Shown: positions 25,829-34,946, counted from the first letter of the stretch. The stretch is DNA of 64,000 nt from Frankia sp. QA3 (GCF_000262465.1 NZ_CM001489.1:3985431-4049430); one strand, 5' to 3'. Made by a program: numbers and translations. The notes: a model not told the origin generated them from the sequence alone.

Positions 25829-26149
25829 TCAGTGCTGACCGGCAGGCACGCCGGGCGAGCTGGCGGTGGAGCCGCCGGCGACCGCGGGCAGGATGGTGAC
25901 CTCGTCGCCGTCGTTGAGCTTGGCGTCGAGCCCACCGAGGAACCGCACGTCCTCGTCGTTGATGTAGATGTTGACGAACCGGTGCAGCTCGGCGCCGTCC
26001 TCACCGGTCACCAACCGGCCGCGCAGCCCGGAGTAGCGGGAGTCGAGGTCGAGGAAGAGCGCGGCGACCGTGTCGCCCGTGCCCTCGACCAGCTTCGAAC
26101 CTCCCGTGTAGGTGCGCAGGATCGTCGGCACACGGACCTGGACTGCCAT
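25829..26149 (-). CDS. cysO: CysO sulfur-carrier protein with a C-terminal tail beyond GG
   Basis: A 106-residue ubiquitin-like (MoaD/ThiS) protein. The core VRVPTILRTYTGG, then HRFVNIYINDEDVRFLGGLD, then LPAVAGG matches mycobacterial CysO, which ends at the diglycine that becomes a thiocarboxylate. Here 13 residues (STASSPGVPAGQH) follow Gly93, so the carrier must be trimmed before activation, plausibly by the Mec JAMM protease encoded upstream. AAGGAG lies before the ATG. It is 21 bp from cysM, in the same operon. Confidence 0.92.
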   Translation of the reverse strand: MAVQVRVPTILRTYTGGSKLVEGTGDTVAALFLDLDSRYSGLRGRLVTGEDGAELHRFVNIYINDEDVRFLGGLDAKLNDGDEVTILPAVAGGSTASSPGVPAGQH

Positions 26150-26550
26150 GGTGCTCCTTTCGCGGGTGCCAGCGGTCGGGCTCGACCGAGGCGCCGCCCG
26201 GACGGGCGGGGGTGTTACGCGGGCGGGGTGTTACGACAGGCGGCTGGGACGCGCCGGCGCGGGGGCTTCGCCACTCGCAGGCCCAGGATGCCCCGACGGC
26301 GGCGAGACTGTCCCCGATTCAGCTCGCGCGGACGGTGTCCCGACATCGTCCGCCGGGGCAGGCGCGGGACCAGGCGTTGCCCGCTCCGGGTGGCCGCACC
26401 GGCGGGAGCCGGCGGCGAGCCGACCGGGCGCGACGCGGGGTCGAAGTGGCGCCGCGGACCGCGTCGCCCGCGCATCGCCGGAACCGACCACGCCGTCCCC
26501 CCTTCCCGCGCCGTCGAATGCCGGCCCCGCCACTGCAACGTCCCAGGTCC
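26150..26550. other. Gap between mec and cysO
   Basis: 401 bp inside what is a compact gene set in mycobacteria. Two overlapping minus-strand open frames (~26215-26538) are Pro/Ala/Arg-rich, without a ribosome-binding site or domain. An AAGGAG site for cysO is at its right-hand (26155) end. cysO-cysM may therefore have a promoter of their own here. Confidence 0.5.
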
Positions 26551-26955
26551 TCAGACGATTTCCACCGGCTCCTCGGTGACCACACCTTCGACGATCCGGA
26601 AGGATCGGAACTCGGTGTGGTCGGGCTCCCGGGTGGAGGCCAGTACGTAGTGTGCACCGGGCTCACCGGCCAGGGAGATGTCCGTGCGGGACGGGAACGC
26701 CTCGGTCGCGGTGTGCGAGTGGTAGATGACGACGGGTTCCTCATCGCGGTCGTCCATCTCCCGCCAGACCCGCAGCTGTTCCATTGGATCGAAGCGGTAG
26801 AAGGTCGGCGAGCGCTCGGCGTTCTCCATGGGAATGAACCGCTCCGGCCGATCCGAACCCACCGGGCCGGCGACGACTCCGCACGCCTCGTCGGGGTGAT
26901 CACGGCGGGCATGGGCGACGATCGCCTCGTAACAGGCACGGTCGATACGCAGCAC
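26551..26955 (-). CDS. mec: Mec-type JAMM/Mov34 metalloprotease
   Basis: 134 residues, a minimal JAMM+ domain. All zinc and catalytic residues are visible: Glu23 in HPDEACGVV, and YHSHTATEAFPSRTD with His79, His81, Ser89 and Asp92. In M. tuberculosis, Mec+ releases cysteine from the CysO-cysteine adduct; in other systems JAMM enzymes also trim pro-forms of sulfur carriers. Both jobs fit the tailed CysO encoded downstream. Confidence 0.94.
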   Translation of the reverse strand: MLRIDRACYEAIVAHARRDHPDEACGVVAGPVGSDRPERFIPMENAERSPTFYRFDPMEQLRVWREMDDRDEEPVVIYHSHTATEAFPSRTDISLAGEPGAHYVLASTREPDHTEFRSFRIVEGVVTEEPVEIV

Positions 26956-27043
26956 TGGCCCACCGTACGACGCGGAAGGGGCGGTCTGGGCGGTCCTGAC
27001 GACGAGACCGTCCCGGCCGGCGGCCCGGATCGCCGCGGCCGAC

Positions 27044-27583
27044 CTAGTCCAGCGTCCGGGTCAGCTCGTCGAGCAGCCCGGTCAGAAAGACGTATGTCGC
27101 CACCAGCGGGTAGCGCGGATCCTCGGGATCCATGAGCTCCAACTCGTCGGTGGAGTCGTCGTCGGTCAGGGCGAGGCGGGTGCCCAGGAACAGCCGCAGG
27201 TCGTTCAGGGTGGTCAGCCAGTCCTGGGCGGCGTCCTCGTCGAGGACGAGCACGGACCCGGGAGCGGGCATGGCGGCCAGCACACGGCGGGCGGCGTCAC
27301 GTTTGCGGGCGAGCAGGTCGTCGGTGCGGCGGCGGCGGAAGTCCCCGGAGGCCATCGGGTCGTCCGGATACGGGTCGGGGAGCAGCCGGGCGATCGCCGG
27401 GTCCTCCGGCGGGGGCGGGGCGGTGTCGCGCAGTCCGACCATCGCCTCCAGCGGGTCCTCGACGGGCGGCGGTTCGAGCAGAGTCTCGATCTGGCCGACG
27501 AGCTGGGACAGCAACTGCGACTCCCACTGGGGCAGCCGCAGCTCGATCCCGGCCCGGGTGCGACGGAAACCGTCAGCAGCCAC
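27044..27583 (-). CDS. DUF2017 family protein
   Basis: A 179-residue soluble protein: FRRTRAGIELRLPQWESQLL at the start, a DFRRRRTDDLLARKRDAARRV helix, and DAAQDWLTTLNDLRLFLGTRL followed by YPLVATYVFLTGLLDELTRTL at the end, the DUF2017 pattern (homologue of Rv1332). A Pro/Asp-rich loop (~50-75) is longer than usual. Function is unknown; the family almost always sits beside clpS, as here (though 1 kb away), suggesting a link to Clp proteolysis. Confidence 0.85.
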   Translation of the reverse strand: MAADGFRRTRAGIELRLPQWESQLLSQLVGQIETLLEPPPVEDPLEAMVGLRDTAPPPPEDPAIARLLPDPYPDDPMASGDFRRRRTDDLLARKRDAARRVLAAMPAPGSVLVLDEDAAQDWLTTLNDLRLFLGTRLALTDDDSTDELELMDPEDPRYPLVATYVFLTGLLDELTRTLD

Positions 27584-28639
27584 GACGTCGCGCCCTCCAT
27601 CACCACCCGTCCGCAGCGCCCGCCCGCCTGCGGATCATCCGCCGGTCACCACCGACGCCGCCGCGGCGGCTCGACCGGTACCGCGACGGGTACCGCGGCG
27701 CCATCACCCAGAAAAGGGACGCGGGCGCGCAGCGGGGTTACGGCGGAGCGGACGGTCGGCAGGTGACCACCGCCAGCCTAGTCCAGCCGGCGGGGTGGCC
27801 CTGCGTGTCACGTCGGCGCACCTGCCGGCCGGGGATGGCGCGATCCGTCCGGTCCCCGCCCGGCGCGGACCGGACGCCGACGGCCCCCGACGCGACCGGC
27901 GGCGGGTGGCCCGCGGGCCTCCGGACACGTTTTCGGGGGTGACCCCCGGGAAGAGGTAGCTCGGTCGAACCACCCGCAATCTGGACAATTTTGCGATACA
28001 GACGTTATCGAACCCGACACCGAGCGGAGTCATGCGGCGGCCACTCGACGCCCGCCGGCGAAGGCGGGGCCCCGATTACCCGGAATATTCCGAACGAGAT
28101 AGCCGAATTTTCTCCGACGGACGATACGCACAGCCCGGATTCATCTCTGGGCTCCGGCAGATCCGAACCGGAGAGGGCGTTCATTCCGAAAACAAGCGAC
28201 GAATACAGATTCATCGGGCTTTTCGGAACTGCCACCACGGAGGCTCGGGGGACCGACCGGGACGAATCTCGCCCGCGCCTTCCCAGCGCACCGAGCACAT
28301 TGTCCGACCGCCGCCCGCGGCCGGGACGACCGGCCCCCGGCATTCCGTCGTCCTCGCCGGGGATCACGCGTGGACCGCCCGCCCGACCGGCAGGCACGCG
28401 CCACGCCGGCCCGGCACCGGCGGCCGGCATCGGCCGCCGCGGTCCCGATCCGGGTAGCCCCTTGCGGCCCTGTTAGTCAGATAGTGGCCCGACAGTGGGC
28501 ATGGGTAGGCCCGTAGGAGGCCGATCGGCGCTCCCCGCACGACGCCGACGGCGGTGCCGACGCGGTGACCGCGCACAGCCCGGGCGCTGGTCAGTCCCGG
28601 ACGCTGGTCAGTCCCGGCGGTCGCCAGTCCCGGCGATCC
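27584..28639. other. Unusually long gap between DUF2017 and clpS
   Basis: 1056 bp. The part 27940-28260 is distinctly less GC-rich than its neighbours, with codon-like runs that lack high GC at third positions. A 161-codon plus-strand frame (27991-28476) and a 141-codon minus frame cross it, but neither has a ribosome-binding site or a recognisable domain. Near 28585-28645 a ~17-bp unit (CGCTGGTCAGTCCCGGA) is repeated imperfectly three to four times up to the clpS stop. It may be decayed inserted DNA. Confidence 0.5.
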
Positions 28640-28930
28640 TCAGTCCTGAGCGATCGTCGCCCACAGCCCGTAGGCGTGCAGGCGCTCCGCGTCGGCCTCC
28701 ATCTCCTCCCTGGTACCGGTGGCGACCGAGGCCCGGCCCTTGTGGTGGACGTCGAGCATCAGCTCGGTGGCCTTCGACTTGCTGTAACCGAACAACTTCT
28801 GGAAGACGTAGGTCACGTACGACATGAGGTTGATCGGATCGTTCCAGACGATCGTGACCCACGGCCGCTCGTCATCGAGGGCCTCGTCGACTTCCTCGAC
28901 ATCGAGTGGCGACACGGCGGTGACAGACAC
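28640..28930 (-). CDS. clpS: ClpS protease adaptor
   Basis: 96 residues. The ClpS core [20 protein letters not shown], then [20 protein letters not shown], then [20 protein letters not shown] carries the N-degron pocket and the ClpC-binding surface. ClpS passes substrates with destabilising N-termini to ClpC/ClpP. The GTG at 28930 gives the usual length; the longer upstream frame enters the NrtR-like gene's intergenic region. It is transcribed after pncB and the Nudix regulator. Confidence 0.93.
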   Translation of the reverse strand: MSVTAVSPLDVEEVDEALDDERPWVTIVWNDPINLMSYVTYVFQKLFGYSKSKATELMLDVHHKGRASVATGTREEMEADAERLHAYGLWATIAQD

Positions 28931-29039
28931 GAGGCCTATTGTTACGCCATTCCCGCGCCCTGACCCGCCGCCGGGCGCGGTGAGATGCGACGACGCACGT
29001 CCGGTCACGCCCTGCGACGGCGCGGCGCGGCGCGGACGG

Positions 29040-29840
29040 TCAGACGGAGCGGCGCAGCAGCGGCGGGTGCAGCGCGGTGGCCGAGCCGCGCCGGTACAGC
29101 TCGGCGGGCCGGCCGCCGCCGCGTGGGGAGGTGCGCTGGCCCAGCGGGACGACGAACCCGGGCGTGGACAGCACCTTACGCCGGAAGTTCGGCGGGTCCA
29201 GCCCGACGCCCCAGGCCGCCTCGTAGACGCGGCGCAGGTCGGCCAGGGTGAACTGGTCCTCGCAGAAGGCGGCGGCCAGCGGGGTGTACTCCAGCTTCGC
29301 GCGGGCCCGCTCGACCCCGTCGGCCACGATCCGCGGATGGTCGAAGGCCAGCGTGGGGCCATCCGGGGAGTCCAGGTCCGCCACCGGCCACCACCGGGCG
29401 CGGGGGCCGTCCCGGCCGGGCGGCGGCTGCGGCAGATTCGGCAGCAGGGCCAGGTAGGCGACGCTGACCCCGGGCGCCCGCGGGTCGCGGTGCGGGCCGC
29501 CGTAGGTGCGCAGCTGTTCGAGATGGCCGGTCGTGGTGACCCCGGTCTCGGCCCACAGCTGGCGCGATGCCGAGGTGTCGAGGTCCTCGTCGCCGCCGAC
29601 GAAGCCGCCGGGCAGCGCCCAGGCCGCGTCGAACGGCGGGTCGTCCCGGCGGATCAGCAGGACGCAGAGCCGGCCGCCGCGCAGGGTCAGCAGGACCAGG
29701 TCCACGCTGACGGCGACGACGGGCGGCGTGACGGGATGACCGTGACGCCGCCCGTCATCGCCGTCACGCGGACCGCGGACCTGATTCGGCGGCGATGCGG
29801 GCGGCACCCCTCCAGTCTGGCCATGCCCACCCCACCGCAC
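29040..29840 (-). CDS. NrtR-like Nudix-domain transcriptional regulator
   Basis: 266 residues from the GTG at 29840, which has a GGAGG site. The N-terminal ~50 residues are disordered. The Nudix domain follows ([20 protein letters not shown], then [19 protein letters not shown]), but its box is degenerate: RQLWAETG replaces REUXEEXG, so hydrolysis is doubtful. The C-terminus has the NrtR winged helix ([26 protein letters not shown]). NrtR regulators bind ADP-ribose and control NAD biosynthesis or salvage genes. The gene lies directly downstream of pncB, matching that role. An alternative GTG start is at 29807. Confidence 0.85.
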   Translation of the reverse strand: MRWGGHGQTGGVPPASPPNQVRGPRDGDDGRRHGHPVTPPVVAVSVDLVLLTLRGGRLCVLLIRRDDPPFDAAWALPGGFVGGDEDLDTSASRQLWAETGVTTTGHLEQLRTYGGPHRDPRAPGVSVAYLALLPNLPQPPPGRDGPRARWWPVADLDSPDGPTLAFDHPRIVADGVERARAKLEYTPLAAAFCEDQFTLADLRRVYEAAWGVGLDPPNFRRKVLSTPGFVVPLGQRTSPRGGGRPAELYRRGSATALHPPLLRRSV

Positions 29841-29953
29841 ACGGCCCCCTCCCCGTAGCGGGTTCGGGGTAACGGGGTTCGCGGGGCCGCGGCGGGCGGG
29901 CAGGGAGCAGCGGACGGACGGGTGCGCCAGGTTCAGGCGTCTACCCCGACGGG

Positions 29954-31516
29954 TCAGGCGCCGGTGGTGTGCACCACGGGCAGGCACGGTTGGCCGAACC
30001 GCACGTCCCGCGCCGTCGGGGGCAGCGCGGCGAACGCCCGGCCGTGATGCTCCCGGGCCCGACGCGTACCGGCGGGACCGACCAGGCCGGCGTCGACGAG
30101 CTCGCCGCCCACGACGATGGACCGGAGCAGCTCGCGGTCCCGGGACTCGCCGGGCCGGGACCCGGAACCGGCGTCCGCCGGCAGGGGCGCCCCGGTCGGT
30201 GGCAGGACCGGCGCCGACAGCGACGGGAAGCCCGCCGGGAGAGCCGTCGCGCCGGCGGCCGGCACCGGCTGCGCGGCGCCGGTCGCGGCCGGGACGGCGC
30301 GCTCCGGGACGGCGCGCTCCGCGACGGTGGCGAAAGTCGTGGCGGCGGAGGTGGTACCAGCCGTCGGGGCAGCGGTGGGGACGATGGTGGTGGGGGCCGT
30401 GGTGGAGGGGGCCGTGGTGGTGGGGGCCGTGGTGGAGGGGAGGACGACGTCGGCGACGGCGCGGCCGGTGGGGTCGTGGCGGCGCACGACCCGCTTGCGT
30501 CCCCCGCGGCTGGTCTTGCCCACCGATCTCTTGGCCACGGCGACGCCGTCGACCTCGACAAGCTTGTAGACGAACCCGGCGGTCGGCGCCCCGGACCCCG
30601 TGACCAGGCTGGTCCCGACCCCGTAGCCGTCCACGGGCGCCTGGCCCAGCCGGGCGATGGCGTGCTCGTCCAGGTCTCCGGTGGCGATGATCCGGGTGCC
30701 GGTCGCGCCGAGCGCGTCGAGCTGCGCCCGGGCGGCCGTGGCGAGCCGGCCCAGGTCGCCGCTGTCGATCCGGATGGCGCCGAGCTCCGGCCCGGCGGCG
30801 GCGACCGCGGCGGCGATGCCCTCGGGGACGTCGTAGGTGTCGACGAGCAGTGTCGTGCCCCGGCCCAGGGCGGCCACCTGGGCGGCGAACGCCTCGGCCT
30901 CGGAGGGATGGACGAGGGTGAACGCGTGCGCGCTGGTCCCCACGCTGGGCACGGCGTAGGTCCGGGCCGCCTCCAGGTTGGAGCTGGCCGCGAAGCCCGC
31001 CAGGTAGGCCGCCCGCGCGGCCGCCACCGCCGCGGCCTCGTGGGTGCGCCGCGAGCCCATCTCCAGGCAGGGCCGCTCGCCGGCCGCGGCGACCATCCGG
31101 GCGGCGGCCGCGGCGATCGCACTGTCGTGGTTGAGGATCGACAGCACGAGCGTCTCCAGCAGCACCGACTCGGCGAACGTCCCCTCGACGGCGAGGACCG
31201 GCGTGTCGGGGAAGAACGGCTCGCCCTCGGCGAAGGCGCGGATGTCGCCGCGGAAGCGGTAGTCCGCCAGCCAGGCCGCGGTGGCGTCGTCGACGGCGTC
31301 GGCGGCGCGCAGCGCGGCGAGCTCGGGCGGGGAGAAGCGGAAGTCCGCCAGGGCATCGAGCAGCCGGCCGGTGCCGGCGAACACGCCGAAGCGGCGGCCG
31401 GGCGGCAGAGAGCGGGTGAAGACCTCGAAGACCACACGACGGTTCGCCGCCCCGGAGCGCAGCGCCGCCCGCAGCATGGTCAACTCATAGTGATCGGTCA
31501 TAAGTGCCGTGGACAT
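29954..31516 (-). CDS. pncB: Nicotinate phosphoribosyltransferase with large low-complexity insertion
   Basis: 520 residues. It converts nicotinate and PRPP to nicotinate mononucleotide for NAD salvage. Core elements: the start ALMTDHYELTMLRA, EGTFAESVLLETLVL, EMGSRRTHE, LVDTYDV, IRIDSGDLG and YGVGTSLVTG. Family members are ~430-450 residues; here residues ~361-458 form a Thr/Ala/Pro-rich insertion (TTAPTTTAPSTTAPTT and so on) coded by GTGGTGGGGGCC-type tandem repeats at ~30310-30440, after which the normal C-terminal ELLRSIVVGGELV and HHGRAF segments resume. The insertion lies beyond the catalytic barrel. Confidence 0.93.
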   Translation of the reverse strand: MSTALMTDHYELTMLRAALRSGAANRRVVFEVFTRSLPPGRRFGVFAGTGRLLDALADFRFSPPELAALRAADAVDDATAAWLADYRFRGDIRAFAEGEPFFPDTPVLAVEGTFAESVLLETLVLSILNHDSAIAAAAARMVAAAGERPCLEMGSRRTHEAAAVAAARAAYLAGFAASSNLEAARTYAVPSVGTSAHAFTLVHPSEAEAFAAQVAALGRGTTLLVDTYDVPEGIAAAVAAAGPELGAIRIDSGDLGRLATAARAQLDALGATGTRIIATGDLDEHAIARLGQAPVDGYGVGTSLVTGSGAPTAGFVYKLVEVDGVAVAKRSVGKTSRGGRKRVVRRHDPTGRAVADVVLPSTTAPTTTAPSTTAPTTIVPTAAPTAGTTSAATTFATVAERAVPERAVPAATGAAQPVPAAGATALPAGFPSLSAPVLPPTGAPLPADAGSGSRPGESRDRELLRSIVVGGELVDAGLVGPAGTRRAREHHGRAFAALPPTARDVRFGQPCLPVVHTTGA

Positions 31517-31696
31517 CCGGAACAGGGTAGGGACGAGCCCGTCCAGATGCGCGTCTCCCGTGATCCCGCGGGTGGCGGAAGAGGGTGAGTTCGCCGTGCC
31601 GGGGGTGTGTTGGTCCGGCGGTGGGGCGGGCGCAGTCCTGCATGATGTCCCTCACACCTTGCCGCCCACGCCGCCAGCGCCCGGGAGTGCCTCGAC

Positions 31697-32020
31697 GTGA
31701 CCACGCCCGCGCCCGACCTCACGCCAGCCGAGTGCGCGCCGCACATGGCGCGGTTCCCGGCCGATCGGCGGCAATTGGACAGGACCTGTGTAGTCACCCG
31801 ACGCCGTCATGCGATCGTCTTCAGCGTGGACCACAGTAATGCCGGCATCTTCATCGTCGTGGTCAGCGGCGCGTTGCTTGCTCTGCTCGTACTCGGCGGT
31901 CGAGCCGGCCGGAGCATCGCCCGCGACGTGTGGAGCCGCATCGGCTTCTTCCGCTGGATACTTGTCGCGATCATTGTCGTAGTCGTCCTCGATCTGTCCG
32001 ACGGGTTGCCCAACCAATGA
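31697..32020 (+). CDS. Small two-helix membrane protein
   Basis: 107 codons from the GTG at 31697, or 65 codons if the GTG at 31826 (VDHSNAG) is used. The shorter form is nearly all membrane: GIFIVVVSGALLALLVLGG and WILVAIIVVVVLDL, with a basic loop between them. No family recognised. The region is divergent from pncB and upstream of the XRE-Nudix gene. The longer N-terminal part is unremarkable and may not be translated. Confidence 0.5.
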   Translation: MTTPAPDLTPAECAPHMARFPADRRQLDRTCVVTRRRHAIVFSVDHSNAGIFIVVVSGALLALLVLGGRAGRSIARDVWSRIGFFRWILVAIIVVVVLDLSDGLPNQ

Positions 32021-32189
32021 ACACCGGGACGGCGGGAACAGCGCCGCATAACGCAAGGCAGCGAAGATGTTGCAGGACGCCACCGGACCACCTCCGTATG
32101 GGGTGGTCGATTTATGTCACTGCGCTCCCAGATGCCCGACTCGTTATGCTCACTTCGCGTAACACGATTGTCGGACGAGAGGACAGCGG

Positions 32190-33686
32190 GTGACTGGTCA
32201 CACCTGGCTCTGGACGCCGCCGCGGGCCACTCCAGCCAGCGTCGGCGTCGGCCAGCTCCTGAGGGCTTACCGACAGGCACACGGCCTGACGCAACAGCAA
32301 CTGGCCGATCGGCTGGGTTTCGACCAGTCGTACGTGTCAAAGGTGGAAAGCGGCCGCCGGGCCATCCATGACATCTCGACGCTGCGCCACATCGCCCGCA
32401 ACCTCGCGCTGTCCCCCGAGGACGTGGGCCTGGCGCCCGGCGCGATGGCTGACCGCCGACGGGACAGCGGCCCGCGCAGTCCCGCGGCCGAACAGGTCGC
32501 TGCCAGCCAGCGCGCCTGGCGGCTGACCCGGGACCACCTCAACCACCACCGGATCAGCCTGGCCCGGGCCGCGGTGCGGCTCTACCCGGAGACCGACCGG
32601 CTCGGCAGCGGCCTGCTGGCCCGCCCGGGCTGGGTCTGGGACCGGCCGGTGGACATCGACGAGGTCGCCCTGCGCTGGCAGGACAACGTCGAACCGCCGC
32701 TGATCCGCGGGGACGAACCGGAGACGGCCGGCAGCCGCCCGCTGCTCGGCGGCGGCAGCCCGCAGACCCGCTACCAGCGCTACACCCGGGCGATGCGCGA
32801 TCTCGACCGGCCGACGCTGTTCGAGAACCGGCTGAGCTTCCGGCTGCTGGACATCGGCGGCGACGGCACGGCGCCGGCGACGGCGGACAACCGCCCGACG
32901 CTGAACTTCGGCCACACGACCTACTTCGACGCCGTCGACGTGTGCGAGACGGTGGCGCACGAGGCGGCCGCCGCGATGGCCGGCACCGGGCTGTCCTGGC
33001 CGGCGCTGCCGTTCCGGGCGCGCATCGGCAACCCGTTCGACTTCGGCCGCCGGGTGGCCCTGCCGTCGATCAACACCCTGACGATCCGGCACGATCGGGG
33101 CGGTCAGGCGAGTTTCTTCCTGCACCGGCGTAGCGCGGGCTCGGTGGCGACCGCCGGCGGGGTCTACCACGTGATCCCCGCCGGGGTGTTCCAGCCGTCG
33201 GGGATCACCGCGTTCCACCACGAGGCCGACTTCGACCTGTGGCGCAACATCATGCGGGAGCTCAGCGAGGAGCTGCTGGGCAACCCCGAGCACGACGGCA
33301 GCTCGTCCAGCCCGATCGACTACGACACCGACGAACCGTTCCGCTCCTTCGAGCAGGCGCGGCGGGCGGGCTCGGTGCGGGTGTCGTACTTCGGCATCGG
33401 CCTCGACGCGTTGACCTTGTTCGGCGAGATACTCACCGTCGTGGTCATCGACGCGGACGCCTTCGACAAGCTGTTCGGCGGAATGGTCCAGAGCAACGCC
33501 GAGGGCTCCGTCGTCACGGCGGGGCCCAACCGGGCGGTGACCGAGGGCATCCCGTTCACCCACACCGCGCTGCGCCGCCTCGTCGACACCGAGCCCATCG
33601 CTCCGTCGGCGGCGGCGTGCCTCGAGCTCGCCTGGCGTCACCGCGAGACGCTGCTGCCCGGCGTGCGCGCGCGGACGGCGTCCTGA
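32190..33686 (+). CDS. XRE-family regulator with C-terminal Nudix-like domain
   Basis: 498 residues. A Cro/CI helix-turn-helix is at ~22-75 (LTQQQLADRLGFDQSYVSKV). A linker region (100-200) follows, then a long domain with FENRLSFRLLDIGGDG and DAVDVCETVAHEAAAAM, and a Nudix-like module at ~300-365: VYHVIPAGVFQPSG followed by NIMRELSEELLG, keeping REUXEE though the spacing before it is irregular. The last ~130 residues have a strand-rich pattern (SYFGIGLDALTLFGEILTVV). It may bind a nucleotide or nucleotide-sugar as effector. The epimerase gene starts 8 bp after its stop, so they are probably co-transcribed. Confidence 0.82.
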   Translation: MTGHTWLWTPPRATPASVGVGQLLRAYRQAHGLTQQQLADRLGFDQSYVSKVESGRRAIHDISTLRHIARNLALSPEDVGLAPGAMADRRRDSGPRSPAAEQVAASQRAWRLTRDHLNHHRISLARAAVRLYPETDRLGSGLLARPGWVWDRPVDIDEVALRWQDNVEPPLIRGDEPETAGSRPLLGGGSPQTRYQRYTRAMRDLDRPTLFENRLSFRLLDIGGDGTAPATADNRPTLNFGHTTYFDAVDVCETVAHEAAAAMAGTGLSWPALPFRARIGNPFDFGRRVALPSINTLTIRHDRGGQASFFLHRRSAGSVATAGGVYHVIPAGVFQPSGITAFHHEADFDLWRNIMRELSEELLGNPEHDGSSSSPIDYDTDEPFRSFEQARRAGSVRVSYFGIGLDALTLFGEILTVVVIDADAFDKLFGGMVQSNAEGSVVTAGPNRAVTEGIPFTHTALRRLVDTEPIAPSAAACLELAWRHRETLLPGVRARTAS

Positions 33687-33694
33687 TCCGGGAC

Positions 33695-34690
33695 ATGCGC
33701 GTTCTGGTCACCGGTGCGTCCGGGTTCATCGGCGGAGTGGTCACGGATGCCCTCGCCGCCGAGGGCCACGCGGTGACCGCGATGGTGCGCGACCACTCCT
33801 CGGCGCCGGCCTTCGCGCCCGGCGTCGAGGTGGTGGCCGCGGACCTGCTCGACCCGCGGCAGCTCGCCGCCGCCGGGGTGGCTCGAGGCTTCGACGGGGT
33901 GTGCCATCTCGCGGCCCTGACCCGGGTCCGGGAGTCGCGGATGGCTCCCCTGCGCTATTTCCAGGCCAACCTCACTGGCACGGTCAACCTGCTCACGGCG
34001 CTGGAGATCGGCACGGAGCGGACCGGGGTCGCGCCCGCGTTCGTGTTCGGCTCGAGCTGCGCCGTCTACGGCGACGTCGATCTCACCGGCGTCCCGGAGA
34101 GCCGCCCGCCGGACCCGTCCAACCCCTACGGCGCGTCCAAGCTCGCCGCCGAGCGCCTGCTGAGCCATCAGGCCGGCACCGGCCTGGTCGGAGCGGTCAT
34201 CCTGCGCTCGTTCAACGTCGCGGGCGCCGTCGCGGGGCACTACGACCGGGACGACAGCCGGATCATCCCGGCGGCGATCGCGGTGGCGAGCGGGCGTCGC
34301 GACGTCTTCCGCGTCAACGGCGACGGGCACGCGCTGCGGGAGTACGTCCACGTCGGGGACATGGCGGCCGCCTACCACGCGGCGCTGGCGGCGGCCACGC
34401 CGGGACGCTGCTCGGTGTTCAACGTGGGCAGCGGAGTCGGGGTGAGCATCGTCGAGGTGCTGGCGGCCGTCGGCAGGGTCAGCGGGCGCCCGGTGCGGCG
34501 CGTCCACTGCCCGCCCGTCCCCGAGCCCAAGGCACTGATCGGTGACAGCCGGCGGATCCGCACCGAGCTGGGCTGGGGCTCACCCCGGTCGAGCATCGAC
34601 CGGATCGTCACGGACGCCTGGCGGTTCGGCCGGGCGGCCGGCGGGACCGGGGTACCGCCGCGGCAGCGCAACGTCCCGATCATCACCTGA
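33695..34690 (+). CDS. NAD-dependent sugar-nucleotide epimerase/dehydratase (extended SDR)
   Basis: 331 residues. NAD-binding MRVLVTGASGFIGG (TGxxGxxG), the substrate loop SSCAVYGDVD and the catalytic NPYGASKLAAE (YxxxK) mark an extended SDR of the UDP-glucose 4-epimerase type; DGHALREYVHVGDMA and FNVGSGVGVSIVEVL are also typical. Specificity (UDP-Glc/Gal, GlcNAc or dTDP-sugar) is not decidable. It sits 8 bp after the XRE-Nudix regulator gene. A block of GACGTC-containing direct repeats (~34689-34745) follows it. Confidence 0.9.
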   Translation: MRVLVTGASGFIGGVVTDALAAEGHAVTAMVRDHSSAPAFAPGVEVVAADLLDPRQLAAAGVARGFDGVCHLAALTRVRESRMAPLRYFQANLTGTVNLLTALEIGTERTGVAPAFVFGSSCAVYGDVDLTGVPESRPPDPSNPYGASKLAAERLLSHQAGTGLVGAVILRSFNVAGAVAGHYDRDDSRIIPAAIAVASGRRDVFRVNGDGHALREYVHVGDMAAAYHAALAAATPGRCSVFNVGSGVGVSIVEVLAAVGRVSGRPVRRVHCPPVPEPKALIGDSRRIRTELGWGSPRSSIDRIVTDAWRFGRAAGGTGVPPRQRNVPIIT

Positions 34691-34946
34691 CGTCCCCGGC
34701 GTCACCTGACGTCCCGGCACCGCCCGACGTCCCGACACCGCCCGACGTCGTCCCATGCCGGACATCCCCCGGGACTACCGCCCACCGTGCACACCCCGTA
34801 GCCTGTAGCGAAGTATGACCTCTGGGCTCTGGACCAGCGCGTCCGGCGCGACCAGCCCGGGGCCACATCCCCGACGATCGGGATCCCGGACGGTCGGACC
34901 GATCCGGTCCGTTCCGTCGGTGGGGGGTTCCGACCCGCGGGACGGT

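Noticed and set aside
26215..26538. Minus-strand ORFs between mec and cysO
   Set aside because: Two overlapping frames, both Pro/Ala/Arg-rich, without a credible start. Only a gap is reported.
27991..28476. A plus-strand 161-codon ORF in the low-GC part of the DUF2017-clpS gap
   Set aside because: Third-position GC is not elevated, no ribosome-binding site precedes the start, and the second half is a Pro/Arg-rich shadow.
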